Shown piece by piece: positions 34,688 through 43,992 of a stretch of DNA of 51,464 nucleotides. The stretch is from an uncultured Bacilli bacterium (lineage in GTDB: Bacteria; Bacillota_I; Bacilli_A; RF39; UBA660). The DNA is taken from positions 1-51,464 of the forward strand of contig CALVRG010000011.1 in NCBI GenBank assembly GCA_944358505.1. The letters are read 5' to 3'. Position numbers and translations under genes: made by a program. The notes under the pieces are model-generated. The model was not told where the DNA came from. It searched no databases and was given only the letters and a program-made list of their open reading frames with translations. Within the stretch, counting starts at the first letter, position 1, and each line of letters opens with the position of its first letter.

Positions 34688-34716
34688 ATTGTATCAAAAA
34701 TATATTATTATGAAAA
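34688..34716 (-). promoter_or_regulatory. Promoter of parA-parB
   Basis: TTTTCA, 17 bases, TACAAT with TGA in front (extended -10). Confidence 0.5.
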
Positions 34717-34730
34717 GAATTTTATCTAAA

Positions 34731-34753
34731 AAAGTAGATTTTTACTCTACTTT
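34731..34753 (-). terminator. Terminator after the noc-like gene
   Basis: AAAGTAGA / TCTACTTT followed by Us on the minus strand, directly after the TAA. Confidence 0.75.
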
Positions 34754-36180
34754 TATTGCTCATTATTTTCTTTAGATATCTTTATTGTAATTTGATAGTT
34801 GTTAACAAGATCTATTTCTTCACTATCTATTTTAACTCCACTATTTTCTATTTCTTTTAAAGTTTTTCTAATTAATTCTATAGATTCATTTAAAGTATAT
34901 TTTTGTTTATTATTTTTTTCTTTTTCTTCTTTATTTAAAATTGTATCTTTAAAAAGCGGATTGCTAGCAAATGGATTATTAAATGTATCAACTTCTATAT
35001 TAGTTGTTTCTTGAGGCCTATCATTACCATCGTTAACGCTCGATAAAAGATTATCCATAGATGTACTTGTTATATCATTTAAATTTTTTGTATCTCCGGT
35101 TAAATTAAAAGGATTATCATTTTTAAATGGTGCATCTATAGGAACTTGAGTTTCAAATATTTGTGAAATATTTTTTTCTTTTGCTTCATTTTTCTCTTCT
35201 TCATCATTGATTGGTGTAAAAAATTTAAAGTTGTTATTTGGTATCTCAGTTTGATTTTCTTCTTTTGGAGTTACTTTTAAAAATTTTTCTACATCTTGAG
35301 GTTTTTCTTCTATATTAATATCCTTTGCATTATCTTTTATAGCATTAATATCAATTGATTTTGTAGCTGTACTTTCTAAATTTTCATTCATATTTGGAAT
35401 ATCATAATCAATAAATTTAGGTGGTGTTGAATAATCTATTCCTATGTTATTATTAAATTCATTTACACTATTACTACTACTTCCTGAATTTCCAAAGTCT
35501 AGGAATTCAGTATTTATCTTATTTGTATTCATCGATGCTTGATTTAGTATTTTATCAATATCATTAGGAGTTATTTCTTCTTTTGGCTTAATTTTTTCTT
35601 CTAGTTCTCTAACTGTTAATTTATTATTTATTACTTCTTTTAATAGTTTCTTTTGTGTATCAGAATCTTTAGCATTTAAAAGTGCTCTAGCGTGACGCTC
35701 TGATATTTGTTCTTTTAATAAAGCATCTTGTACTTCATCCGTAAGTGATAAAAGTCTTATTTTATTTGCAACTGCACTTTGACTCTTTCCCATAGTTTTA
35801 GCAAGTTCTTCTTGAGTCATTTGATCTATTTCAAGAATTTTTTGGTATGTTTTTGCTTCTTCAATAGGGTTTAGGTTTTTACGTTGTAAATTTTCAAGTA
35901 ATGCTACTTTACTACTTTCCTTATCATCTAAATTACGAATTATAGCCGGAATAGTTGTAAGTCCTGCCATGGCAGATGCTTTATAACGACGTTCTCCTGC
36001 TATTATTTCGTATTTATTACCTATATTACGAACAATTATTGGTTGAATAACACCATGTTCTTTTATAGAGACAGCTAGTTCTTTCAAAGCTTTTTCATCA
36101 AAAACTTGTCTTGGTTGAAATCTATTAGGAATTATATCTTCTAAATGTAAGTATACTACTTCGTTTTCTTTTGTTTCCAT
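34753..36180 (-). CDS. noc: Noc-like ParB-family protein with a long disordered linker
   Basis: 475 residues, against about 280 for Bacillus Noc. Residues 1-200 form the ParB CTP/DNA core: NRFQPRQVFDEKALKELA, EHGVIQPIIVR, GERRYKASAMAG, ENLQRKNLNPIEEA, HTH MGKSQSAVANKIRLLSL. Residues about 205-405 are rich in Asn, Asp, Ser, Thr and Pro with no repeat or fold seen. The end (LNESIELIRKTLKEIENSG, then YQITIKIS) looks like the Noc/ParB dimer domain. Bacillus Noc's N-terminal amphipathic membrane helix is not obvious. The position between rsmG and parA is that of noc. RBS GAGGGTATGAGA. Confidence 0.82.
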   Translation of the reverse strand: METKENEVVYLHLEDIIPNRFQPRQVFDEKALKELAVSIKEHGVIQPIIVRNIGNKYEIIAGERRYKASAMAGLTTIPAIIRNLDDKESSKVALLENLQRKNLNPIEEAKTYQKILEIDQMTQEELAKTMGKSQSAVANKIRLLSLTDEVQDALLKEQISERHARALLNAKDSDTQKKLLKEVINNKLTVRELEEKIKPKEEITPNDIDKILNQASMNTNKINTEFLDFGNSGSSSNSVNEFNNNIGIDYSTPPKFIDYDIPNMNENLESTATKSIDINAIKDNAKDINIEEKPQDVEKFLKVTPKEENQTEIPNNNFKFFTPINDEEEKNEAKEKNISQIFETQVPIDAPFKNDNPFNLTGDTKNLNDITSTSMDNLLSSVNDGNDRPQETTNIEVDTFNNPFASNPLFKDTILNKEEKEKNNKQKYTLNESIELIRKTLKEIENSGVKIDSEEIDLVNNYQITIKISKENNEQ

Positions 36181-36241
36181 TCTCATACCCTCTTTATCCT
36201 ATTATTACTATTAACATTATATCATTAATTGAATCAATTGG

Positions 36242-36889
36242 CTAGTTTTTATTTTTTATTTCTAAAATTGTCCTAATATCTCCTTTATTTGGAAGACAAA
36301 ACTCTTCTTTTTTATTTATATACCATTTATTTTTTTCTAGAATATCTTTTGACAAATTTAGTTCTTCTAAAACTTTACCTTTCATTGCTAATAAACTGCC
36401 ATTTTTATTGACTAATGGCATTGTCCATAAAAGTAATTTAGGTAATGGTGCTACTGCTCTTGCTGTTACAATATCATATTTTTTCTTTTTCTTTATTAAA
36501 TCCTCAGCTCTAATATGGTATGCTTTTATTTTTTTTAAATTAAGTTTTTTGATTAAACTATTTAAGTAATTTACTCTTTTTTGTAGTGAATCTACTAATG
36601 TAATGTTTATATTTGGATAAAATATTTTTAATACTAATCCGGGAAAACCAGCACCTGTTCCAATATCACAAAGTGTTTGAACTTTTTCTAAGTCATATAT
36701 TTTTGCTAAAGTTAAACTATCATAAAAATGTTTTAGATAAACATCTGTTTTAGATGTAATTCTAGTTAAGTTCATAGTTTGATTTGTTTCAACCATAGTA
36801 GTATAAATTATTTCTAGATTTTCTAACATTTCTTTGGTTGGTTTAATTCCTAACTTCTCTAACTCTGATTTAAACTCTTCTAAGCTCAT
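36242..36889 (-). CDS. rsmG: 16S rRNA (G527) N7-methyltransferase RsmG (GidB)
   Basis: 215 residues. SAM-binding core CDIGTGAGFPGLVLKIFYP, MNLTRITSKTDVYLKHFYDS upstream of it, and VTARAVAPLPKLL. Loss gives low-level streptomycin resistance in other bacteria. Follows mnmG with no gap. RBS AAAGAGGTGCATAA. Confidence 0.97.
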   Translation of the reverse strand: MSLEEFKSELEKLGIKPTKEMLENLEIIYTTMVETNQTMNLTRITSKTDVYLKHFYDSLTLAKIYDLEKVQTLCDIGTGAGFPGLVLKIFYPNINITLVDSLQKRVNYLNSLIKKLNLKKIKAYHIRAEDLIKKKKKYDIVTARAVAPLPKLLLWTMPLVNKNGSLLAMKGKVLEELNLSKDILEKNKWYINKKEEFCLPNKGDIRTILEIKNKN

Positions 36890-38746
36890 TTATGCACCTC
36901 TTTTCTTTAAATAAATAGAAATTATAGCAATATCAGAAGGATTAACTCCACTAATACGACTAGCTTGCCCAAGTGTTAATGGTCTTATTTCTTCTAACTT
37001 TTCTCTTGCTTCGCTTGCAATATTAGGTATATTCTTATAATCAATATCTTCTGGTATAATTTTATTCTCTAATTCCAACATTTTTTTTGCTTCTTCCATA
37101 GATTTTTTTATGTATCCTTCATATTTTATATTAATTTCTACTTCTTTTAAAACTTCATCCTTATAATTTAAGTTTTTAAAATTAAATAGATCTTCAATAG
37201 ATATTTCTGTTCTTTTTAATAAATCATATAAACTTATACTATCTTTCAAAGGAGATGTATTTAGCTCTTTTAGAATATTATTTATAGATTCTTTTGGTGT
37301 TATCTTTTCTTCTTTTAGTAAATTAGTTAGCTCTTCAATGTTTTTTTTCTTTTGCAAAAAATTTTTATAAATATCATCTTTAATTAATCCTATTTCATGA
37401 CCATATTCTCTTAACCTTAAATCAGCATTATCATCACGCAATAAAAGACGGTATTCAGCACGTGATGTTAAAAGTCTATATGGATCTTTTACTCCTTTTG
37501 TTACCAGGTCATCTATTAAAACTCCTATATAGGATTCATTTCGTTTTAAAACAAGAGGTTTTCTATTATCTATTTTTAATGAAGCATTTATTCCTGCCAT
37601 TAATCCTTGCCCTGCCGCTTCTTCGTAACCACTTGTACCATTAATTTGTCCTGCTGTATATAAATTATCTATAATCTTAGTTTCAAGGGTTGGTTTTATT
37701 TGTTTAGGATCTATAGCATCATATTCAATTGCATATGCATATTTTAATATTTTAGCATGTTCTAAACCTTTTAATGAATGGACCATTTGTTCTTGTACAT
37801 AGTGCGGCATACTAGTAGAAAAACCTTGTAAATATAAATCATCATAATAAATACTTTCTGGCTCTAAAAAAAGTTGATGACGTTCTTTGTCACTAAATCT
37901 TACTATTTTATCTTCAATAGAAGGACAATATCTAGGGCCTACTCCTTCTACATAACCTCCATACATACTTGATTCTTTTAAATGATTTTGAATAATTTTT
38001 TTTGTTTCAGCGTTTGTATAAATTAAGTAGCATGGAAGTTGATATTTATATGCAAGTGCTGTTTTATTATCATAGGAAAATGTTATATCTTCACTACTTC
38101 CTCTTTCCACTTGAAGCTTTGAAAAGTCAACACTCGATTTTTCAATACGAGGTGGTGTTCCAGTTTTCAAACGTATAATATTAAAGCCGATTTTTTTTAA
38201 AAAAGGACTTAAATAATTACTTGGCTTTTCTCCGTGAGGTCCTCCGTTTGTTTTTTCACTTCCTACTAAAATTGCACCTCTTAAATATGTTCCCGTTGTT
38301 AATATGACTGCTTTACTACTTATTGTTTCACCATTTTCTAAAATTACACCACTTGCTTTATTATTTTCTATAATTAGCTCTTTTACTAAACCTTCTTTAA
38401 TAGTTAAATTCTCTTGATTTTGCAAAGTATTTAACATCTCTTTTTTATAAATAACTTTATCAGCTTGAGCTCGTAATGCTCTAACAGCAGGTCCTTTTTT
38501 TGTATTTAACATTTTCATTTGTAAAGAACTCTTATCGGTATTTTTTGCCATTTCTCCACCTAAAGCATCTATTTCTCTTACTACAATTCCTTTAGCTGGT
38601 CCTCCAATTGAGGGATTACATGGCATGTCTGCAATGTTATCAATATTTCCAGTTACAAGAAGGGTTTTATGATTCATTCGTGAACTTGCTAATGAGGCCT
38701 CTATTCCAGCATGGCCTCCCCCTACTACTATTATTTCATATTTCAA
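36890..38746 (-). CDS. mnmG: tRNA uridine-34 5-carboxymethylaminomethyl modification enzyme MnmG (GidA)
   Basis: FAD protein that with MnmE modifies the wobble uridine of certain tRNAs. 618 residues: dinucleotide-binding IIVVGGGHAGIEASLASSRM, NPSIGGPAKGIVVREIDALGG, GPRYCPSIEDKIVRF, QGFSTSMPHYVQ and NGTSGYEEAAGQGLMAG. The start appears to be a TTG (reading KYEIIVVGGG) after AGAAAGAAGTGATTAAA; the in-frame GTG lies inside that ribosome-binding site. It follows its partner mnmE closely. Confidence 0.96.
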   Translation of the reverse strand: MKYEIIVVGGGHAGIEASLASSRMNHKTLLVTGNIDNIADMPCNPSIGGPAKGIVVREIDALGGEMAKNTDKSSLQMKMLNTKKGPAVRALRAQADKVIYKKEMLNTLQNQENLTIKEGLVKELIIENNKASGVILENGETISSKAVILTTGTYLRGAILVGSEKTNGGPHGEKPSNYLSPFLKKIGFNIIRLKTGTPPRIEKSSVDFSKLQVERGSSEDITFSYDNKTALAYKYQLPCYLIYTNAETKKIIQNHLKESSMYGGYVEGVGPRYCPSIEDKIVRFSDKERHQLFLEPESIYYDDLYLQGFSTSMPHYVQEQMVHSLKGLEHAKILKYAYAIEYDAIDPKQIKPTLETKIIDNLYTAGQINGTSGYEEAAGQGLMAGINASLKIDNRKPLVLKRNESYIGVLIDDLVTKGVKDPYRLLTSRAEYRLLLRDDNADLRLREYGHEIGLIKDDIYKNFLQKKKNIEELTNLLKEEKITPKESINNILKELNTSPLKDSISLYDLLKRTEISIEDLFNFKNLNYKDEVLKEVEINIKYEGYIKKSMEEAKKMLELENKIIPEDIDYKNIPNIASEAREKLEEIRPLTLGQASRISGVNPSDIAIISIYLKKRGA

Positions 38747-38763
38747 TTTAATCACTTCTTTCT

Positions 38764-40119
38764 TTATTTACCTACACAAAAGTTTGCAAATAGCTCATCT
38801 AGTAATTCATCATTGTAATTTTCTCCAGTTATATTTCCTAGTAACTCAAAGACTTCTTTTAAATCCACTTCTACAATATCAATTGGTGCATTGTTTTCAA
38901 AACTTTCTTCAGCATCTTTTAAACTTTGCAATGATTTTTTAGCAAGTGTTAATTGTCTATTATTTGCTAAATATGTATAGTCATCTTCAGATATTTCTTC
39001 TAACTTAAACATCTTTTTTATTTCTTCTTTTAGAGGTGTTAATCCGTCTAAAGTATTTGTATTTGTACTTACAATATGTTTAAATTTTAATTTGTTTTTA
39101 TTTATTCTTAAAGGCAAATCATTTTTATTAAGTACTATTACTGGATTTTTGTCTTCTACTTGAGAAAGAATAAACAAATCATTTTCTGTTAATTCTTCAC
39201 TGCCATTTAATACTGTTATTATTAAATTTGCTTCATTTATTAATGACAAACTTTTTTCTACACCAATTTTTTCTGCAAGATTGTCTGTTTCTCTAATTCC
39301 TGCTGTATCGATTAATGATAATTCTATACCATCAAACATGATACTACCTTCAACAATATCTCTAGTCGTTCCTTCTATATCTGTGACAATTGCTTTTTCT
39401 TCTTTTAATAGATTATTTAAAATGCTGCTTTTTCCTACATTTGGACGTCCTATTATAATTGTTTTAATACCATTTTTTAATATTTGTCTTTCTTCTGATT
39501 TTTTTATTAAATTTGTTAAATCTTCTTTTAATATTTTTATAGTTTCTTTTAATTCTTCTTTTGTTACTTCTTCTATATCATAATATTCTGGGTAGTCTAT
39601 ATTAACCTCAATATTTGCAAGAAGATGTTTTAATTTATTCCTAAAAGTTTGAATATATTTTTTTAAGGATCCTTCAAGGGATGATAAAGCTAATTTTCTT
39701 GACTGATCAGTTTTACTTTCTATTAAATCCATTACTGATTCTGCTTGTGTTAAATCAATTCTACCATTTAGAAATGCTCTTTTAGTAAATTCACCAGGCT
39801 CTGCTAATCTTGCTCCTTTTTCTACTATTAGATCTAAAATACTTAAAGTTGTAGAAATTCCACCATGACAATTTATCTCTACAATATTTTCTCTTGTAAA
39901 TGTTTTTGGTGATCTCATAACACTAACTAAAACTTCATCAAGATCTTCTACTCCATTATTTATATAACCATAATTTATAGTATGACTATCAACTTTAGTT
40001 AAATCTTTACCTTTAAAAATTGAATTTACTATTTCTATAGATTTAGAACCACTGACTCTTATTATAGAAATTGCTCCTACTCCTAATTTTGTAGATATGG
40101 CAGCTATAGTATCATTCAT
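38764..40119 (-). CDS. mnmE: tRNA modification GTPase MnmE (TrmE)
   Basis: 451 residues: N-terminal folate-binding domain (1-118, IAAISTKLGVGAISIIRVSG), helical domain with the inserted G domain (GRPNVGKSSILNNLL; DIEGTTRDIVEGS; DTAGIRET; LNKND), and the C-terminal catalytic FCVGK. Works with MnmG. RBS AAAGGGAGGGAAAAAA. Confidence 0.97.
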   Translation of the reverse strand: MNDTIAAISTKLGVGAISIIRVSGSKSIEIVNSIFKGKDLTKVDSHTINYGYINNGVEDLDEVLVSVMRSPKTFTRENIVEINCHGGISTTLSILDLIVEKGARLAEPGEFTKRAFLNGRIDLTQAESVMDLIESKTDQSRKLALSSLEGSLKKYIQTFRNKLKHLLANIEVNIDYPEYYDIEEVTKEELKETIKILKEDLTNLIKKSEERQILKNGIKTIIIGRPNVGKSSILNNLLKEEKAIVTDIEGTTRDIVEGSIMFDGIELSLIDTAGIRETDNLAEKIGVEKSLSLINEANLIITVLNGSEELTENDLFILSQVEDKNPVIVLNKNDLPLRINKNKLKFKHIVSTNTNTLDGLTPLKEEIKKMFKLEEISEDDYTYLANNRQLTLAKKSLQSLKDAEESFENNAPIDIVEVDLKEVFELLGNITGENYNDELLDELFANFCVGK

Positions 40120-40216
40120 TTTTTTCCCTCCCTTTTTCAGTTTTATTATTATATTTAATATTTATTTTAATGTAAAGCTTAATAAATAAATGTATTTAAG
40201 CTTAGTCACTTTTTTA

Positions 40217-40268
40217 CAAAAAAGAGCCTAAGACCGTGGCTTTATAATAACACAACGATTAGGCTCTT
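40217..40268 (-). terminator. Terminator after jag, with one arm in coding sequence
   Basis: AAGAGCCTAA (encoding part of the conserved EEPNR) pairs perfectly with TTAGGCTCTT, which holds the TAG stop and runs into six Us. The 27-base loop is coding. An alternative small AGCC/GGCT hairpin also exists. Confidence 0.65.
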
Positions 40269-40836
40269 CTCCTGTACTTTCAGTGTATACATATTTATTA
40301 TTAGCTAAGGCATTATGGACAATACGTCTTTGGTAAGAATTCATTCTATCCATTTTTACTTCTATTTTTGTTTCTTTTACTTCTTTTGCAAGTTTTTTAG
40401 CAAGGTTTTCTAGATGTCTATCACTTTTTTCTTTATAATTATTAACATCTATAAAAAAGCGATAGGTATTGTTTATTTTATTTTTTAAGATTTGATTTAT
40501 TACTATGTTTAAAGCTTGTAAATTTTTACCATCCTTACCTATTAATAAAGCATCATTATTGGAATATAAGCGATAGGTCGGAATATTATCACTAATACTT
40601 ATTTCTATATCAACTTCATAGCCCATATCTTTTAAAAGATTTTTAATTAATTGTTTTAAGTATTCTCTTATTTCTATTTTTTCTATTACTTCTAATTCTA
40701 CTTTTTTAGAAAGTAAAGTTTTCTTTTCTTCTTTTACATTTATAATTAAATTCTCTTCTAACTCTTGTAAGTCTACCTTTGCTTTATTTAGTGCCTCTTC
40801 ATAAGTTTTTCCAATATAGTTATGCTTTTTTACCAT
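40228..40836 (-). CDS. jag: RNA-binding protein Jag/KhpB (KH-R3H)
   Basis: 202 residues: N-terminal Jag domain (1-50, IGKTYEEALNKAKVDL), a KH domain (about 70-140; LLIGKDGKNLQALNIVINQIL), and an R3H domain (NSYQRRIVHNALANN, ending EEPNRCVIIKPRS). Pairs with KhpA in Firmicutes to bind many RNAs and affect cell length. Start overlaps the yidC end by 17 bases, the common yidC-jag coupling. Confidence 0.94.
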   Translation of the reverse strand: MVKKHNYIGKTYEEALNKAKVDLQELEENLIINVKEEKKTLLSKKVELEVIEKIEIREYLKQLIKNLLKDMGYEVDIEISISDNIPTYRLYSNNDALLIGKDGKNLQALNIVINQILKNKINNTYRFFIDVNNYKEKSDRHLENLAKKLAKEVKETKIEVKMDRMNSYQRRIVHNALANNKYVYTESTGEEPNRCVIIKPRS

Positions 40837-41755
40837 TCTTTTCCATTCCTTTCATTACAATAATATTTTGAACTATTGCAAAGATGTTTCCAACAGACCA
40901 ATAAATACCTAGGGCTGATGGCATAAAGAATGCTGTAATTATAATTATTACACTCATCATTATTGGCATCATCTTCATTGAAGGATCAGTTGCTTGATTA
41001 GATGTAGTTTTAAACATTAGTATAGTTGTTGCTCCTATTATTATTATTAAAATTATGTACATATAAATAGTTGAGCTGGAAAAACCTACTAATGGTGTTG
41101 TTCCTAATTGAATACCAAGGAAATTTTCTTCAAAAATGGCTGGTACTCTATTTATTGCTTCTAAAAATGCTAATAAAAGTGGTAATTGAATAAATGAAAT
41201 AATGCAACTTGTTAAAGGATTAAAATTATACTTTTTATATATCATCATCATTTCTTGATTTTGTTTTAACATTGAGTCTTGATCTGTTTTACCTTCATAT
41301 TTTTTCTTTATTCTCTCAAGTTCTGGTGTTGCCTTCTTCATTAATTCACTTTGCACTGCCATTTTTCTTGTAAATGGAAATAATATTAGTCTAATTATAA
41401 TAGTTATTATAATAATACTTAAAGCAAAACTTCCTATATATTTACCTAAAGTTAAAATTAAAAATGCTAAAGGTTTTACAAAAATACCAGTCCATAAACC
41501 ATCATATTTTGTTGAAGCAGGTGTAAACTCAGAACATTTTGGTAAATCTTTTAATTTAACACCATTTTCTTTGTATAATTTTCTTGTTTGTTCATTTTCA
41601 GGCTGACATAATATGTTTTCAATTAGAGCTTGCCCTGTTTCAGGATTCTTCACAGGTTGCTTATCTTTGTCAACAAGTGTTGTTTGGCATCCTGTGACTA
41701 GAAATACTAATACAATAATCAATATAATTTTTAATTTTTTGTGTTTAATTTTCAT
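40820..41755 (-). CDS. yidC: Membrane protein insertase YidC (SpoIIIJ/OxaA)
   Basis: 311 residues. A lipoprotein signal (lipobox LVTGC, Cys23), an extended N-terminal segment of about 60 residues with two more Cys (ENILCQPENE, LPKCSEF), then five membrane helices. The cytoplasmic loop after the first has MKKATPELERIKKKY, and the hydrophilic-groove helix IIIRLILFPFTRK carries the conserved Arg. The bacterial SpoIIIJ copy lies here in Bacillus and is needed for SpoIIIA assembly in sporulation. RBS AAGGAGCATAATTGT. Confidence 0.95.
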   Translation of the reverse strand: MKIKHKKLKIILIIVLVFLVTGCQTTLVDKDKQPVKNPETGQALIENILCQPENEQTRKLYKENGVKLKDLPKCSEFTPASTKYDGLWTGIFVKPLAFLILTLGKYIGSFALSIIIITIIIRLILFPFTRKMAVQSELMKKATPELERIKKKYEGKTDQDSMLKQNQEMMMIYKKYNFNPLTSCIISFIQLPLLLAFLEAINRVPAIFEENFLGIQLGTTPLVGFSSSTIYMYIILIIIIGATTILMFKTTSNQATDPSMKMMPIMMSVIIIITAFFMPSALGIYWSVGNIFAIVQNIIVMKGMEKNGKKA

Positions 41756-41768
41756 ACAATTATGCTCC

Positions 41769-42095
41769 TTACTTAATTTTATCTAATAAATTTTCTAAAC
41801 TGCTTTTTAATTCTTGATAAGATAAATTTAAACAGCTATTTCTTATAATTATAATACAATTATAGTTTTTTTCATAGCTTTTATTGTAGATTCTTAAAAT
41901 TGCTCTTATTTTTCTTTTTAATTTATTTCTAATATGGGCCTTACCTACTTTTTTTGGAACTGCAATTCCATATTTATTGAATGATTGCTCTTTTTCTTGA
42001 AAAAACACAATAAAATTATAATTTTTAATTTTTTTACCTGACTTTATAATTTCATCAAATACTTTACTTTCCTTTATAATATACTTTTTATTCAT
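41769..42095 (-). CDS. rnpA: Ribonuclease P protein component
   Basis: 108 residues: YNFIVFFQEKEQSFNKYGIAVPKKVGKAHIRNKLKRKIRAILR includes the basic RNR-type signature (HIRNKLKRKIR). Helps the RNase P RNA mature tRNA 5' ends. The start follows GGGAAGTGAAACT; an upstream in-frame ATG has no site. It is separated from rpmH by a terminator. Confidence 0.95.
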   Translation of the reverse strand: MNKKYIIKESKVFDEIIKSGKKIKNYNFIVFFQEKEQSFNKYGIAVPKKVGKAHIRNKLKRKIRAILRIYNKSYEKNYNCIIIIRNSCLNLSYQELKSSLENLLDKIK

Positions 42096-42115
42096 AGTTT
42101 CACTTCCCATAAGTA

Positions 42116-42143
42116 AAAAGCCACTGGAAAGATAGTGGCTTTT
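42116..42143 (-). terminator. Terminator between rpmH and rnpA
   Basis: AAAAGCCACT / AGTGGCTTTT, 8-base loop, ending in Us; the rpmH TAA lies in the first arm. It probably lowers read-through from the strong rpmH promoter into rnpA. Confidence 0.8.
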
Positions 42144-42270
42144 ATTTTACTAATTCTTTGCGTCCTTTCTTACGACGACTATTTAAAATTTTACCATCGC
42201 TATTTTTACGAGCGAAGAATCCATGCTTTTTAGCTCTTCTTCTTTGGTTTGGTTGATATGTTCTTTTCAT
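42142..42270 (-). CDS. rpmH: 50S ribosomal protein L34
   Basis: 42 residues, beginning [20 protein letters not shown] and ending [11 protein letters not shown], the classic basic L34. Starts after TGGAGGTGTGAAAA. First gene of the rpmH-rnpA-yidC-jag cluster that marks the origin in most bacteria. Confidence 0.97.
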   Translation of the reverse strand: MKRTYQPNQRRRAKKHGFFARKNSDGKILNSRRKKGRKELVK

Positions 42271-42301
42271 TTTTCACACCTCCAGACTTGAAATCTACAT
42301 T

Positions 42302-42331
42302 ATTATAATAGTTAGTATTGATCTTTGTCAA
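42302..42331 (-). promoter_or_regulatory. Strong promoter of rpmH
   Basis: TTGACA, 18 bases, TATAAT on the minus strand. Confidence 0.75.
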
Positions 42332-42359
42332 GACGTTATTTTAGTTACTTATTTTTTAA

Positions 42360-42540
42360 TCTTTTTCCACTATTTCCACATAGTGTGGAAAAGTTTTTTC
42401 AACTTGTGAATTTAAAAATTGTGGAAAATGTGGAAAACTATCTTTTTCGTTGATATATTTTAATATAAATTGTGGAGAAATTTGTCGAAAAATTGTGGAA
42501 AATAAAAAATGTTAAAATTACTATTCCTTTTTCCACAAAT
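42360..42540. other. oriC: Chromosomal origin oriC, upstream DnaA-box cluster
   Basis: The 320-base gap between rpmH and dnaA holds many DnaA boxes of the form TTTTCCACA or its complement. They lie at 42363 (TTTTCCACT), 42372 (ATTTCCACA), 42384, 42420, 42429, 42471 (TGTGGAGAA), 42494 and 42529. The pair at 42373-42391 is a perfect inverted repeat (TTTCCACA-TAG-TGTGGAAA); those at 42420 and 42429 are tandem with a 9-base step. The divergent rpmH and dnaA genes and the second cluster beyond dnaA support oriC. The favoured box here has TTTT where the textbook box has TTAT. Confidence 0.9.
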
Positions 42541-42590
42541 TTAGAGTATTATATTTGTAAATTTATGAAATTCAGGTGGGAGGTGATAGG

Positions 42591-43964
42591 GTGAATGTCG
42601 AAATTCTATGGCAAAATGTTCTAAAGGAAATAAAAGATGAACTTTCATCCTTAGCTTTCGACACTTGGTTTAGTGATGTCAATCTTGTTGAACTTAATGA
42701 AAGTATGGCAATTATTGAAGTACCTATGTCTATCCATAAGAAACATTTATCTGACAATTATTTTGACCTTATTAAATTATCTTTAAATAAAGTTACTGGT
42801 AGCAATTATGAAATAGAATTTTTGTTACCTGAAGAAATAAATAAGAAAAAAATAGAGAAAGAAAAAGAAGAAAATAAATTAGTAAGCGAAAATGTTCCTA
42901 AAGATTTAAAAAATAAATCTAATCTAAATAAAAAGTATAATTTTGAAAATTTTATTGTAGGGAATAGTAATAAATTTGCTCAAGCTGCTGCTTTATCTGT
43001 AGCTGAAAATCCTGGTAAAATGTATAATCCATTATTTATATATGGTAATAGTGGTTTAGGGAAAACACATTTAATGCATGCTATTGGAAATTACATAGTA
43101 GAAAATTCTAATAAGAAAGTTTTATATGTTACAAGTGACCAATTTAGAGATGATTTTGTTGGCATTAATAAGAAAGACGAAAAGGGGACTAATTTTAGTT
43201 ATATAGATTTCTTTAAAGATAAATATAGAAATATTGATGTTTTAATTATCGACGATATACAATTTTTAGGTGGTGCTACGCAAACTCAACAAGAATTTTT
43301 TCACACTTTTACTAATCTTTATAGTGATTCTAAACAAATTATTATTTCTTCTGATAGATCGCCTAATGACTTAAAATTATTGGAAGAAAGGCTTAGAACA
43401 AGATTTTGTTGGGGTCTTACTGTTAATATTTATCCACCTGACTTTGAGCTTAGGAAAGAAATACTTAGAAAAAAAATAATCTCTGGTAATTTTGAAACTG
43501 ATATTCCGGCAGAGGTTATTGAATATATTGCTTCAAATATGGGTAGTGATGTAAGACAACTTGAAGGCTCTATTACTAGACTTGTAGCATATTCTACTAT
43601 TATGGGTGGAGCTAAAATAGACATAAATCTTGCAATTGATGCTTTAAAAGACTTTATTAGTAAAGGATTAAGTGAAAAAAATGATATTACACGAATACAA
43701 AAAATTGTATCAGAATATTTTCAAATTTCAGTAGAAGATATTAGATCAAAGAAAAGGAGTAGTAATATTGCTTTTCCAAGACAAATAGCAATGTATTTAT
43801 GTAGAAAACTAACTAGTGAATCTTTTCCTAAAATCGGAACAGAATTTGGTGGGAAAGATCAGTCTACAGTTATGCATTCTGTTGAAAAAATTGAGCAAGA
43901 AATTAAAAATAATAGTGATTTAGCGGCAATTATAAAAAAACTTGAAAATGATTTAAAGCCATGA
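42591..43964 (+). CDS. dnaA: Replication initiator DnaA
   Basis: 457 residues. Domain I (1-80, LWQNVLKEIKDELSSLAFDTWF), a short Lys/Glu linker, AAA+ domain III with Walker A GNSGLGKTHLMHAI (152-159) and Walker B VLIIDDIQFLGG, and domain IV, the DnaA-box-binding HTH (GTEFGGKDQSTVMHSVEKIE). The start is a GTG following GGGAGGTGATAGG; the in-frame GTG five codons earlier lies in that site. DnaA boxes in the upstream gap suggest autoregulation. Confidence 0.98.
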   Translation: MNVEILWQNVLKEIKDELSSLAFDTWFSDVNLVELNESMAIIEVPMSIHKKHLSDNYFDLIKLSLNKVTGSNYEIEFLLPEEINKKKIEKEKEENKLVSENVPKDLKNKSNLNKKYNFENFIVGNSNKFAQAAALSVAENPGKMYNPLFIYGNSGLGKTHLMHAIGNYIVENSNKKVLYVTSDQFRDDFVGINKKDEKGTNFSYIDFFKDKYRNIDVLIIDDIQFLGGATQTQQEFFHTFTNLYSDSKQIIISSDRSPNDLKLLEERLRTRFCWGLTVNIYPPDFELRKEILRKKIISGNFETDIPAEVIEYIASNMGSDVRQLEGSITRLVAYSTIMGGAKIDINLAIDALKDFISKGLSEKNDITRIQKIVSEYFQISVEDIRSKKRSSNIAFPRQIAMYLCRKLTSESFPKIGTEFGGKDQSTVMHSVEKIEQEIKNNSDLAAIIKKLENDLKP

Positions 43965-43992
43965 TTGTTGAAAACTTTATTTTTTAAACTTT

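Noticed and set aside
32996..36180. parS or Noc-binding sites near parAB and noc
   Set aside because: No match to TGTTTCACGTGAAACA or ATTTCCCGGGAAAT was seen by eye; a few CACGTG-like hits (for example near 37458) lack the flanking bases. A computed search with mismatches would settle it.
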